Source of the DNA: Deinococcus betulae
Lineage (GTDB): Bacteria > Deinococcota > Deinococci > Deinococcales > Deinococcaceae
Assembly (NCBI RefSeq): GCF_020166395.1
Contig: NZ_JAIQXU010000001.1
Span: forward strand, 477,478 to 541,477
Direction: 5' to 3'
Length of the DNA: 64,000 nucleotides
Position 1 is the stretch's first letter, and every line of letters begins with the position of its first letter. Made by a program: the position numbers and the translations under genes. The notes below the pieces were generated by a model. The model did not search any database and was not told the DNA's origin. It saw only the letters and a list, made by a program, of their open reading frames with translations. Positions 21,726 through 30,585 of the stretch are shown piece by piece.

Positions 21726-22984
21726 CGCGGCCCGGTTCTGAGGGGTTGCCCACTGTCTCGCTGCCGCTGACTGACCCCGGCTTTGTGCGGGACCCCTATC
21801 CCCTGCTGGCCGAACTGCGCGCCCAAACGCCCGTCTTCTACGACCCTGGTATGAACCGACTGGTGCTGACCCGCCACGAAGACATCAGCGCCGTGCTGCG
21901 CAGCCGCCGCCTGGGCCGCAGCGCCCTGCACCGCTACTCGCGCGACGAGCTGGGCTGGCCGCCCCCCGACCCGCGCCAGGCCACCTTTGACGCCTTTAAC
22001 AGCAACCACCTGCTGGACAGCGAGCCGCCCAAGCACACCCGGCTGCGTTCGCTGGTGCAACTGGCCTTTACGCCCCGCCGGGTCGAGGCGCTGGCGGAGC
22101 GCATAGAGGCGATTTTAGAAGCGCAGGTGCACGACCTGGGGCAGAGGGACACTTTTGACCTGGTGGCCGACTACGCCGAACCTCTGCCAGTCACCGTGAT
22201 TGCCGAACTGCTGGGCGTGCCTGGCTCCGAGCGCCATCAGCTGCGGCCCTGGTCGGCCTCGATTGTCAAGCTGTACGAACCGTCATCCAGCGCGGCCGAC
22301 CAAGCCGAAGCCGAGCAGGCGGTGGTGGACTTCAGCGCCCTGCTACGCGACCTGGCCGCCCAGCGCCGTGCCCAGCCCCAGGACGACCTGATTACGGCGC
22401 TGGTGCAGGCCGAGGAACACGGCGACCGCCTGACCGAGCAGGAACTGGTGGACACCTGCATTCTGCTCCTGAACGCCGGACACGAAGCCAGCGTGAACGG
22501 CCTGTCGGGCGGGGTGCTGGCCCTGCTGCGCCAGCGGCACCACTGGGACGCCCTGGTAGCAGCGGCACACGCAGAGGACAGCCTGGCCATCTTTCGCCGG
22601 GCCATAGAGGAGCTGCTGCGCTTTGACACGCCACTGCCCATGTTCGAGCGGATTGTGCTGGACCCGCTGGTCATCGGCGGCGCGGCCCTACAGCCCGGCG
22701 ACCGCGTGAGCCTGCTGTACGCCAGTGGCAACCGGGACCCCGAGAAATTCACGGCCCCCGACGAACTTGACCTGGGCCGCGACCCCAACCCCCACCTGAC
22801 CTTTGGCCTGGGCATTCACTACTGCCTGGGGGCGCCGCTGGCCCGGCTGGAACTGGCCCTGAGCCTGCGCGCCCTGTGCCGCACCCTGCCGAAGCTGCGC
22901 CTGGCCAATCCCGAAGAGCCGGGACACTACACCGGCGGTTTTGTCATTCGCGGCCTGGCGCGGCTGGACGTACAGCCGGGGTGA
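21722..22984 (+). CDS. Cytochrome P450
   Basis: 420-aa soluble bacterial P450. Seen: [22 protein letters not shown] (C-helix), the I-helix [14 protein letters not shown], ExxR in EELLR, and the heme loop [17 protein letters not shown] with the proximal Cys. The I-helix reads A-G-H-E-A-S where most P450s have A-G-x-E/D-T, so the usual proton-relay Thr is Ala. The start is TTG, overlapping the divIVA stop (TTGA), which is rare and points to coupling. Deinococcus P450s are known to hydroxylate carotenoids; whether this one does is not shown by context. No redox partner gene is adjacent. Confidence 0.92.
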   Translation: MTRPGSEGLPTVSLPLTDPGFVRDPYPLLAELRAQTPVFYDPGMNRLVLTRHEDISAVLRSRRLGRSALHRYSRDELGWPPPDPRQATFDAFNSNHLLDSEPPKHTRLRSLVQLAFTPRRVEALAERIEAILEAQVHDLGQRDTFDLVADYAEPLPVTVIAELLGVPGSERHQLRPWSASIVKLYEPSSSAADQAEAEQAVVDFSALLRDLAAQRRAQPQDDLITALVQAEEHGDRLTEQELVDTCILLLNAGHEASVNGLSGGVLALLRQRHHWDALVAAAHAEDSLAIFRRAIEELLRFDTPLPMFERIVLDPLVIGGAALQPGDRVSLLYASGNRDPEKFTAPDELDLGRDPNPHLTFGLGIHYCLGAPLARLELALSLRALCRTLPKLRLANPEEPGHYTGGFVIRGLARLDVQPG

Positions 22985-23026
22985 AGGCGGGCGGCCACGT
23001 TAGCCGGTCTGTGGCCTATCGGCACC

Positions 23027-24058
23027 GTGCACCGGGTCACGCCCCTGGGTGGGGGCAGCATCAACGGGGCGTTCCAGGTTGATGCCGGGGCTGGCCTGTT
23101 TCACCTGCGCGTGTACCGGGACCCCCGCAGAGAACGCGCCGAGCGGGAGCTGGCGGCGGTGCAGGTGGCCCGCGCGGCGGGGGTGCCGACCCCGGCTCCT
23201 GCTCCCACGCATCAGGGCGGCGTTCTGGCCAGGCTGGGTGAGGACTGGGCGGCGCTGTTTGAACGGGCGCCGGGCCAGCCCATCCCCAGGGCTGACCTGA
23301 ACCCGCAGACGGCTGCGGCCCTGGGCGCCTTCCTGGCCACCGTGCATGACCGGCTGCCACCAGAGGTACCGTTTGAGGTGCCCCTCCTGGCCCCACCAGC
23401 CAGCGTGGCGCGTACCGAGGAGCGGCTGAACGCTGTCCGCGCCGCCATCCTGGCTCTGCCTGACCTGGATACCACTGACCGCTGGGCGCTGACCCACTTA
23501 GAGCAGCGCCTCCTGCATCTGCGGACGGCACCTTTGCCTGACACGGTGCCCGATCTGCCCACCCGGTTTTTGCACGGCGATTACCATGACGGCAACGTCC
23601 TGTTCTCTAATGGCCACCCCAGCGCCCTGATTGACTGGGCGCGCTGCGTCCAATTCCAGAACATGCCAGAAAGGCGCCGGCATGTTCTTCCATTTCCCGC
23701 AGCACGCCGCTGTTGCTTCTCGCTCCGCTCGGGTTGAATGTTAGACATTCAACCGCAATAGGTATGGGAACAGACCCGCCTGGCTCCCCGCGCCTGGGAA
23801 CTTGTGCGCTGCCTGCACCTGAGCCTGGGCCTAGCCCCCGAGCTGTGCCAAGCGTTCTTGGCAGCCCACTGGACTCGTCTCCCACTGCCCGCCGACGAGG
23901 TGCAGACGGGTGCGGCGCTGTACGCCACCTTGCAGGAGCGCAACGTCTGGACCCTGGAAAGTGTCTATCTGCACGGCAATCCAGGGCCGCGCGCGTTTAT
24001 TCAGCCGCCGCCGTACGTGCCTTTTACAGTCAGCTGGGCACAGGCGGGGGTGACATAA
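23027..24058 (+). pseudogene. Aminoglycoside/choline-type phosphotransferase, broken by an insert
   Basis: APH/choline-kinase fold gene in two pieces of the same frame. The first part (GTG at 23027) has LGGGSINGAFQV, the catalytic FLHGDYHDGNVLF and the metal-site LIDWAR. Coding similarity then stops at about 23645 and resumes at about 23762 as VWEQTRLAPRAWELVRCLHLS, the usual helix after the DFG-like motif, running to 24058. The 117-base insert keeps frame but has in-frame stops TGA (23735-23737) and TAG (23759-23761). The last 29 bases overlap the convergent gene. The full-length kinase is probably lost. Confidence 0.8.
23645..23761. repeat. Small palindromic insertion inside the phosphotransferase gene
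   Basis: About 117 bases with two perfect stems: GAACATGCC (23659-23667) with GGCATGTTC (23679-23687), and GGTTGAATGT (23732-23741) with ACATTCAACC (23745-23754). It resembles the small noncoding repeats known in Deinococcus more than a transposase-bearing IS. I saw no second copy and no clear target duplication in this window, so the boundaries are estimated from where the protein similarity breaks. Confidence 0.6.
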
Positions 24059-24731
24059 CGGCCCACCAGACCGGCGCCAGTTCGCCTGTCCTCGCCTGAG
24101 CGGCCGCTTCCTCGGGTTGCCCCAGCACCTGGAGCGCCAGCACGCGCGCTGGGCTGCGGGCTTCGCTGCGGGCCAGGGCTTTCCCAGCGGTCTGCGCCGC
24201 CTTGCGGGGATTAAGCCGGGCCTGAGCGGCGGCCAGCACCGCCAGCAGGTGCGCGTCGGCTGGCTGCCCGGTGAGCTCGGCCACCTTGAGGCCTTCTGCC
24301 AGGGTGCGCAGCGCGGCGTAGGGCGCTGTCCCCGCCAGCAGCTCCTGCTCAGCCACAAGGGTCACGGCCGCCACAAGTGCGCCGCTGTCGCCCTCGACGC
24401 GGGCCAGGCGGCGGGCGCTCTGGGCGGCTGCACCGGCCTCGGGCGCAGCCAGTTGGTGCAGGGCGCGGGCTGTCAGCACTGCCGACCGGGCGCTGCTCGG
24501 CACCCCTCTCAGATCATTCAGAGCTGCCGCCACCTCGCCCCGCCGCAGCCAGGCTGCAGCCCTCAGCAAGGGGTCAGTGGTCCAGGCCAGCGTCAGCCCA
24601 GGGCGCCCCAGTCGCAGAGCCAACGCCGCCGCCTGTCTCTGGTCAGACGGTGAAAGTGCCTCCCACAGTGCCTGCGCCTGTTCCGGGTGCTGGTCAATGG
24701 CTTCACTCAGGGCCGCCAGCAAGTCCGACAT
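24030..24731 (-). CDS. Helical repeat-like protein, function unknown
   Basis: 233-aa Ala/Leu-rich, all-helical protein (MSDLLAALSEAIDQHPEQAQALWEALSPSDQRQAAALALRLGRPGLTLAW...). The periodic helices (AAWLRRGEVAAALNDL, AQSARRLARVEGDSGALVAAV, AAQARLNPRKAAQTAGKAL) suggest a TPR-like solenoid, but I cannot assign a family. The ATG at 24731 is preceded 7 bases upstream by CATAGT, a -10-like box, so it is probably leaderless; translation open to 24821 gives a Cys-rich stretch unlike the rest. Confidence 0.7.
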   Translation of the reverse strand: MSDLLAALSEAIDQHPEQAQALWEALSPSDQRQAAALALRLGRPGLTLAWTTDPLLRAAAWLRRGEVAAALNDLRGVPSSARSAVLTARALHQLAAPEAGAAAQSARRLARVEGDSGALVAAVTLVAEQELLAGTAPYAALRTLAEGLKVAELTGQPADAHLLAVLAAAQARLNPRKAAQTAGKALARSEARSPARVLALQVLGQPEEAAAQARTGELAPVWWAVMSPPPVPS

Positions 24732-25019
24732 GGTCGCCACTATGGCACAGGGCCAGCACACGCAACCTGGCAAACTCAGGCTCACCGAACAGCGAAAAAC
24801 ACCGCGCCTCACCCTCTGCAAGAGCCCAGAATTGCTCTATCAGCGGCTCTTCACTTCATCCCAGGGCGTGGTCCCTTTTCAGGGTCTTGCCCATTCGGCT
24901 GAACTTCAGCCTGAGGGTGTTCCCTTCGAGTGGGCTGCAAAAGAAGACGAGGCCAGATAGGACGCCAGTGGCGCCTTATCTACACCTCACTGCCCAGAAC
25001 TGTTTGGTGTGTCCAGAGG

Positions 25020-25223
25020 TTACGCGCTCAGCGCCAGGTCCAGCCCCAGAAACCGCCACAGCGAGCGGCGAGGCACACGCAGGCCACTGGGATGCTCGAC
25101 CGCGCTCAGGCGGCCGTCCCGAATCCAGCGGCGCACGGTACGTTCGTGGGTGCCGGTAAAGTCAGCCACTTCGCTGACCTTGAGCAGTTTGGGCATGTTC
25201 TGGTACTGGTTGGATAGGGTCAC
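25020..25223 (-). CDS. Excisionase/MerR-like helix-turn-helix protein
   Basis: 67-aa DNA-binding protein of the HTH_17 (excisionase/MerR N-domain) type: LLKVSEVADFTGTHERTVRRWIRDGRLSAVEHPSGLRVPRRSLWRFL contains the winged helix with the usual VRRWIRDGRL recognition helix. GGAGG lies 7 bases before the GTG start at 25223. Such proteins act as excisionases or as small transcription factors; no integrase or phage gene is adjacent, so a regulatory role is likelier. Confidence 0.85.
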   Translation of the reverse strand: MTLSNQYQNMPKLLKVSEVADFTGTHERTVRRWIRDGRLSAVEHPSGLRVPRRSLWRFLGLDLALSA

Positions 25224-25605
25224 TTTGGGCCTCCTTCAACGCAGCGGGGCTGCACAGAGGCAGCCCCACAGTCACACTCAGTTGTCACGGCGTCAGACGC
25301 CTTCATGTCGCAGCCGCTGGCCATACCGCCTGGCCCACCGCTGCGGCGCGGCCAGAGGGAGAAGAGACGGGTCATACGCTTCAACTTGTCCAAACCGTAG
25401 CATACTGCCTGTCAAGCCGGGGTCAGGGTTGCCTTACCTGTTTCTTGAGACGCCGCTCGCCCACGCGCAGGGCGGCGCAGGTCGCGCAGCAGCCCCAGAC
25501 GCAGTTTTGCATTACAGTCGGGCACAGAATGACCAGGCTTCCGGCAGCGCCGCTCTGTTTCTCCACACTTCTTTTCTGTCTGGGCCTGCGCCGCCCTGGT
25601 GCCGC
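25224..25605. other. Intergenic stretch with one hairpin
   Basis: About 380 bases between the divergent HTH and DUF554 genes. A perfect stem, GGGGCTGC (25246-25253) with GCAGCCCC (25260-25267), lies just upstream of the HTH gene's ribosome site. The plus frame is open throughout but looks non-coding before the GTG at 25606. Confidence 0.4.
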
Positions 25606-26382
25606 GTGAGCCTGCTTGATCAGCTTTCGGGTACCCTGGTCAACGTGGGCACCGTGCTGGGGGGCACGGCCCTGGGCCTGCTGATCGGCCACCGTCTGCC
25701 CGAACGTACCCAGCGCACCCTGCTGCAAACCCTGAGTCTAGTGACGCTGTTTATCGGCCTGGACATGGCCGGTAGCCTGAACCGCGTTCAGGGCGGCGCC
25801 GTGCCCGGTGTGATTCTGGCCCTGGTCAGCCTGGCCCTCGGCGCGGTGCTGGGCGAGGCGCTGAGCATTGAAGAGCGGCTGGAGCGCCTGGGAGACACCC
25901 TGAAACGCCGGTTCCGGGGCGGCGGCCGCTTTACGGAAGGCTTTGTGGCCGCCAGCCTGCTGTTCTGTATTGGCCCCATGACTGTGGTGGGCGGGTTGCA
26001 AAACGGCCTGACGGGCGACGCATCAACCTACATCCTCAAAAGCACCCTGGACGGGATTGCCGCGCTGGCGCTGGCCGGCGCTTACGGCATCGGCGTGGGG
26101 TTCAGCGCTGTCACGGTGCTGCTGCTGCAGGGTGGAATCAGCCTGGCTGCCGGCGCCCTGGCAAGTGGGCTGCTGGGCGGCGCCGACCCCGACCTTTTAA
26201 AAACCAACCCTTATGTCCTGCTGGTCACGGGCGCGGGTGGCCTGACCATTATCGGCATTAGCTGGAACCTGATGCTGGCCGGGCTGGGTTTTGAAGACCG
26301 CCGGGTACGGGTCGGCAGCCTCCTGCCTGCGTTGCTGCTGGCGCCGCTGGCCCTGTGGCTGGCCACCCGCCTGAGCAGTTGA
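25606..26382 (+). CDS. DUF554 family membrane protein
   Basis: 258-aa inner-membrane protein of the DUF554 (YqgA/YdfK) family with about 6-7 hydrophobic helices. Recognisable segments: GTLVNVGTVLGGTALGLLIGHRLPERTQRTLLQ, GLVTLFIGLDMA-like, FVAASLLFCIGPMTVVGGLQNGLTGD, and GGLTIIGISWNLM. The function is not known; a transport role is usually assumed. The GTG at 25606 (VSLLDQLSGTLVN) gives the normal N-terminus; the longer frame upstream is non-coding in composition. Confidence 0.88.
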   Translation: MSLLDQLSGTLVNVGTVLGGTALGLLIGHRLPERTQRTLLQTLSLVTLFIGLDMAGSLNRVQGGAVPGVILALVSLALGAVLGEALSIEERLERLGDTLKRRFRGGGRFTEGFVAASLLFCIGPMTVVGGLQNGLTGDASTYILKSTLDGIAALALAGAYGIGVGFSAVTVLLLQGGISLAAGALASGLLGGADPDLLKTNPYVLLVTGAGGLTIIGISWNLMLAGLGFEDRRVRVGSLLPALLLAPLALWLATRLSS

Positions 26383-26708
26383 GTGCATGAGGACAAGGAG
26401 CAGCCTCTGCCAGGACCACACCAGCAGCTTGCCCTTTTTAGAAAAGCGCCTCTTTGTCGTTCTTGAAGGTAGAGTGCGGCCGATTGCGAGGAGTCATAGC
26501 CGCTCTGTATGCAGGTGGAGGAGATAAACCCGGCGGGGTCTGATTGGAAAGCGGCCAGCTCCCCCAGAGTTTGACCAGAGCGATACCCTTCAAAGAGCCG
26601 AGACAGCATGCGCCCCTTCATGCGGAATACCAACTCCATCACACTGCTGCGGTTGATCTGTGCAGCAGAGCGGGGCCAGCTCGGATGTTGAAGCCTACCC
26701 CGGTTAGT
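26383..26708. other. Gene-free stretch left of the IS630 insertion
   Basis: About 325 bases. A minus-strand open frame (to 26642) begins MMELVFRMKGRMLSRLF and then loses any protein-like pattern, so it may be a decayed fragment. No RNA gene or promoter is recognisable. It ends at the TA target dinucleotide (26709-26710) of the outer IS element. Confidence 0.35.
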
Positions 26709-26740
26709 TAAGTAGGTCGCGGATCATTGTTAGATAAACT

Positions 26741-27723
26741 GACAGCGGTTTTCAGAGGAGTTGAGGGGTAGTGTGACCTATGCGTGGAGATAGCCTCGAC
26801 CTTCGACAACGGATCGTGCACGCCGTGCAAAACGGCCTGACCCAGGCCGAAGTCGCTCGGCACTTCCAGGTCAGTCTCGCCACCGTGGAACGGTACTGGC
26901 GACTCCACCGTCAGCAGCAACCGCTCGCTCCACGACCCATTCCCGGCAGTCCACCACGTGTCCTTCCACCTGAGCAGCACGACGTGCTGCTCAGGCAACT
27001 GGAAGCGCACCCGGACTGGACGCTGGCTGAACACGTCACACTGTGGCGTGAACAGCATGGTCCACTGTCGATCGCCACGCTGTGGCGCCGCATTCAGAGT
27101 CTGCACTGGACGAGAAAAAAAGACCCTGCATGCCGCGGAACGTGACGATGCCTGGCGCACCTTGTTTGCACAGGACCTGTTGGACGTCGACCCAAACGAT
27201 CTGATCTACCTGGACGAGAGCGGGTTCCATACCAGCATGACGCGCACCTTCGCCCGCTCACCGCGCGGTGAGCGGGCCTTCGGGACGGTGCCCCGGAACC
27301 GGGGCACCAATGTGACGTTGCTGTGCGGTGTGACGCTGAATGGTCCCTGTGCCGCCTGAGTGGTGGATGGCGGCGTGAATGGTGATGTGTTCGTGACGTA
27401 CGTTGAGCGCGTCTTGGGCCCAGAACTTCGGGCCGGGCAGGTGGTGATCATGGATAACTTGGGCGCGCACCTCCGAACGGAGGTGCGCGCGTTGATTGAA
27501 GCGCAGGGCGCGGTGTTGGTGTTTCTACCGCCCTATTCGCCGGACTTGAATCCAATTGAAATGATGTTCTCTAAACTCAAGGCCGAAACGAGACGGCTCG
27601 AAGCACGGACGAGGACGACCGCCAGCGACGCGATTCACTGCGCGGTGCACGCCGTACGACCCAGCGATTGTGCGGGCTGGTTCAAGCACTGTCGTTACCC
27701 TCAATGGCTCTGAAAACTGCCAT
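26741..27723 (+). mobile_element. Inner IS630-family element
   Basis: The imperfect terminal repeats share GTTTTCAGAGnnnTTGAGGG: 26748-26767 on plus and the reverse complement around 27698-27717, with looser similarity outside. The exact ends are uncertain because no TA duplication is obvious on the right. It holds a plus-strand DDE transposase gene with two lesions. Confidence 0.7.
26780..27713 (+). pseudogene. IS630-family transposase, frameshifted and with a nonsense codon
   Basis: N-terminal HTH part (MRGDSLDLRQRIVHAVQNGLTQAEVARHFQVS...) reads to 27121, then the frame changes at a 7-A run (27115-27121). Six A would give the continuous LHWTRKKTLHAAERDDAWR. The DDE part follows: D in IYLDESGFHTS, D in VVIMDNLGAHL, and E in PDLNPIEMMFSKLK. 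An in-frame TGA at 27357-27359 splits it between GPCAA and VVDGGVNG, where relatives often have Trp (TGG). Frameshift alone could be programmed, but with the stop codon the copy is probably inactive. Confidence 0.85.
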
Positions 27724-27799
27724 GAGCCCCAAGGACTGTGAAAGCGGTGCTGAGGGCATTGCGCAGCTGTGCAACAGTGTCATAGCAGCGTCTGGGTAG

Positions 27800-28740
27800 T
27801 CAAAACCCTTTGAGTCGTCGCCAGACCGCTTCGATCTGATTCAACATCGGCGCGTAGGGCGGCAGATACCGGAGATACAGCCCCTGCTCCTCCCACTGGG
27901 GAATCTTCTGTCGCAGAGCGGCGCCCTTGTGAAAGGGCGCATTGTCCACCACGACTACAGTCAAGCGCTGTGGGGTACAGGTCTGCGCCACGGTGTCGAG
28001 GAATTGGATCACCTGTTCACCCGTGCAGTTCCCGCTCAGTTCGCGCACGGCCAGACGGGTCATCGGCCCATCAAAGCTCAGACAGCCCATGAGGTTGATA
28101 CGCCCACTTGATCCCCACCGCGTGGGGATCTCGAACTGACATCCCGAGCCTCGGGGCGTCCAGGTCGAAGCGACAGAGAGCATCAACCCCAAGCCGGTCT
28201 GATCCAGGAAACTCAGACGAAGTTTGCCGTCCAGTGCCCCCTTTTCAGTGTCTCGATGGACGCCGCATGTTCGTATATCACGGTCGGGTCGGAGGCTTTG
28301 GCGGGCGAGGTACTCGCCCGCTTCCAGGTGTAGCCCAGACGGTGGAGGTGCGCGGTCATGGTCCGAGGACTCATCGTCACCTGAAACTGCTGCGCGACCG
28401 CTTCACAGAGCAGCGAGGCCGTCCAGAAGCGGTCTTTGCGCAGTTTCTCGTGCAGAAACGGCTCAATCACAGAGGTGACCAACGGCGGTTTGCCTGGGGC
28501 TTGCCCATCGGCAAGCCCCGCCACACCCTGCTGTTCAAAGCGCGTCAGATCGTTGTGCACCGCTTGCGGATTGCGGTCAAAGTGCTGCGCGAGCTGCGCA
28601 ACCGTCCAACCCACGCGGTGCAAACGAAGCAAGGTCGCACGGAAACGCACTTTCGGATGCACATGTCTGTTGAATTCCAGTGCTCGGAGCTGGTGATCGG
28701 CTGCTTCACTGATCTCGATTCGTCGAGCAGGACGCCCCAT
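27800..28740 (-). CDS. IS630-family transposase of the outer element (two frames)
   Basis: Frame 1 (28740 to 28213) encodes the helix-turn-helix half (MGRPARRIEISEAADHQLRALEF... FWTASLLCEAVAQQFQVTMSPRTMTAHLHRLGYTWKR). The catalytic half lies in the -1 frame: KGALDGKLRLSFLDQTGLGLM gives the first D, VVVVDNAPFHK the second, and LNQIEAVWRRLKGF the E. The switch falls at AAAAGGGGG (28237-28245 on plus). A -1 shift there joins the frames without loss, so this may be programmed frameshifting, used by some IS630 elements, or a simple lesion. Confidence 0.8.
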
Positions 28741-28947
28741 GCCTTAAGCCTACTTCTTATTCTCGACCTACTTAGCTCTGTTAGCCCTGGCCGAACTGGT
28801 CATCTCTAAGGGGAACCAAGTTCTCAAAACAACCCGCTCAGTCTTGACAGACCCTTAAAGCGCTCTTGAGAAAGCCTTGCTGCAACAGTCTTTTTCAGTC
28901 TTCGGTCAGTTTTGTGCCTTACGGTGGCCCCATACCAAGGAGGCACC

Positions 28948-30180
28948 ATGAACACGAAAGGTACCCTGACCCTGACCGCCCTGCTGGGCCTGAGCCTGGC
29001 CGCCGCCAGCCCCGCCAAGATCACTGCCCAAAGCATCATCGTGAACCCTGTCGAGACCAAGCTGAACGTTGAAGTCTGGGTGAACAAAGACGCCAGCGGC
29101 AAGGCCAATCCCACTTACCGCAAGGGCGAGCGCCTGAACGCTGCGGTGAAAACCAACCAGGACGCCTACGTGTACCTGTTCAATGTCAACGCCAACGGCG
29201 AGATTGATCTGTTCTACCCCAACAGCTACGAGGAAAGTAACTTCGTCAAGGCCGGCGTCACCCGTGTCTTTCCTCCTCAGGGCGCGAAATACACCCTGAC
29301 GGTGGGCGGCCCCAATGGGCAGGACCGCCTGCTGGCACTGGCCAGCAAGAAAGAACTGGACCTGAATGACATTGCCCGCTTTGCCGAGAATCAGGGCTTT
29401 GCCGAGGTCCGGGTCAAGGGGCAGGACAATCTGGCCCGCGCCCTGAGCATCGTGGTCAATCCTCTGCCGGCCGACGGCTGGACCACAGACGTGGTGACCT
29501 TCCGGGTGGGCGGCACCCCCGTGCAGGGCGGCGCGACAGGCACAGTGACCGTGACGCCCGGCCAGGGCCAGCCCCCAGCGCCCCAACCTCAGCCGCAGCC
29601 CACCCCCAACACCAGCATTGAGCCCGGTGAAAAACAGGACGGCAGCCGTGATCAGGCGATGGTTGACGCCTACGCACGCCTGAAGGGCGAAGAGAGCCTG
29701 GGCACCGCCACCACCTACGCCGTGGCCTGGGGCGACGGCCTGTGGCAGAAGTTCGGTGGGGTGGGCGCTTATGGGGACGCCGTGTTGCTGCACGCCAACG
29801 GGTCCAGCCGCTCTTATGCGGTGCATGGGGCGCTGCTGGAACGCTATCTGGCGCTGGCCAAGGCCGAGAACGGGGGCGTGCGTCCTCCCAGCCGCCTGGG
29901 CTGGGCCGCCGGTGACGAGAAGGTTATTCCGCGCAACACCTACGGCACCAGCGGCCTGTACGGCTTTTTCCAAAGTGGCGCGCTGTATGGCACTGAAAAA
30001 TACGGCACCTTCTGGCTCACGGGCGACGTCCTGAAGACCTATCAGGGTCTGGGCGGCAGCGGCTCTTTCCTGGGCTTTCCCAGCCGCGACCAGTACCAGC
30101 TGAGCGGCGCCTGGGCCGCCGACTTTGAGGGTGGCACCATCCGCACCGTCAATGGCGTGCCAATGGTGTACCGCAAGTAA
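28948..30180 (+). CDS. Exported DUF4384 protein with LGFP-like repeats
   Basis: 410-aa exported protein. A signal peptide (MNTKGTLTLTALLGLSLAAASPA) is followed by a DUF4384 domain (about 45-190: YRKGERLNAAVKTNQDAYVYLFNVNANGEIDLFYPNSYEESNFVKAG), a Pro/Gln linker (about 210-235) and a C-terminal half with LGFP-like repeats (SRLGWAAGDEKVI; FLGFPSRDQYQLSGAWAADFEGGTI). LGFP repeats often bind cell-wall or surface polymers, so an envelope role is likely. AAGGAGG lies 4 bases before the ATG at 28948. A second DUF4384 protein is at the right end of the window. Confidence 0.87.
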   Translation: MNTKGTLTLTALLGLSLAAASPAKITAQSIIVNPVETKLNVEVWVNKDASGKANPTYRKGERLNAAVKTNQDAYVYLFNVNANGEIDLFYPNSYEESNFVKAGVTRVFPPQGAKYTLTVGGPNGQDRLLALASKKELDLNDIARFAENQGFAEVRVKGQDNLARALSIVVNPLPADGWTTDVVTFRVGGTPVQGGATGTVTVTPGQGQPPAPQPQPQPTPNTSIEPGEKQDGSRDQAMVDAYARLKGEESLGTATTYAVAWGDGLWQKFGGVGAYGDAVLLHANGSSRSYAVHGALLERYLALAKAENGGVRPPSRLGWAAGDEKVIPRNTYGTSGLYGFFQSGALYGTEKYGTFWLTGDVLKTYQGLGGSGSFLGFPSRDQYQLSGAWAADFEGGTIRTVNGVPMVYRK

Positions 30181-30201
30181 CCGGAAGCTATGAACGTTCA
30201 G

Positions 30202-30228
30202 CCCCCGGCCACTCGGCCGGGGGTTTCT
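30202..30228 (+). terminator. Terminator of the DUF4384/LGFP gene
   Basis: CCCCCGGCC (30202-30210), loop ACTC, GGCCGGGGG (30215-30223), then TTTCT. It begins 21 bases after the stop codon. Confidence 0.88.
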
Positions 30229-30585
30229 ACTGATGGTCGTGGAACGATCAGCCCGCCCTCGCCTCCCGACCGGCCTGACGGAAGATGAGACAACCGATGA
30301 GAGTCGCTGCGGAGCCATTCAGCCATTCATCAGTCGCGTGGTCTACACTGGCTTCAGTTCCAAGAGGTTAAGACCAATTTGATCTGTGCGCGGCTGGGCG
30401 CCGAGTGTGACCCAGCTCTGGCTTCTCCCGCTTTGTCCGCTGCAATGTGCGCAGCGGCCTGCGGGTTCCAATTGGCCCTGGGACGTGGCCGGTCACGTTC
30501 CTCCGCTTCCTCGCCTCTTTCGCAAACTACAAATAGGTTCCAGCAACTGCCGCGCCCCTGGCCAGGGCGCGGCTTGCTGTGCACT
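30229..30585. other. Intergenic stretch ending in the nspC hairpin
   Basis: About 350 bases without a supported gene between convergent units. Near its right end a hairpin (GCCGCGCCC at 30549-30557 with GGGCGCGGC at 30565-30573) follows the nspC stop on the minus strand. It lacks a clear T-run, so it is a weak terminator candidate. Confidence 0.45.

Larger units (their letters stand above)
26711..28772 (-). mobile_element. Outer IS630-family element, carrying a second IS inside
   Basis: The ends are inverted copies of AGTAGGTCG (26711-26719 on plus; 28764-28772 on minus), each bordered by TA (26709-26710 and 28773-28774), the TA duplication expected for IS630/Tc1 elements. Its transposase lies on the minus strand at 27800-28740. 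Removing the inner element (about 983 bases) leaves about 1.08 kb, the normal IS630 size. The inner copy therefore landed near this element's 3' end. Confidence 0.78.

Noticed and set aside
26383..26642. Minus-strand frame beginning MMELVFRMKGRMLSRLF as a gene
   Set aside because: It loses protein-like character after about 45 residues and runs into the end of the DUF554 gene. It may be a fragment but cannot be supported.
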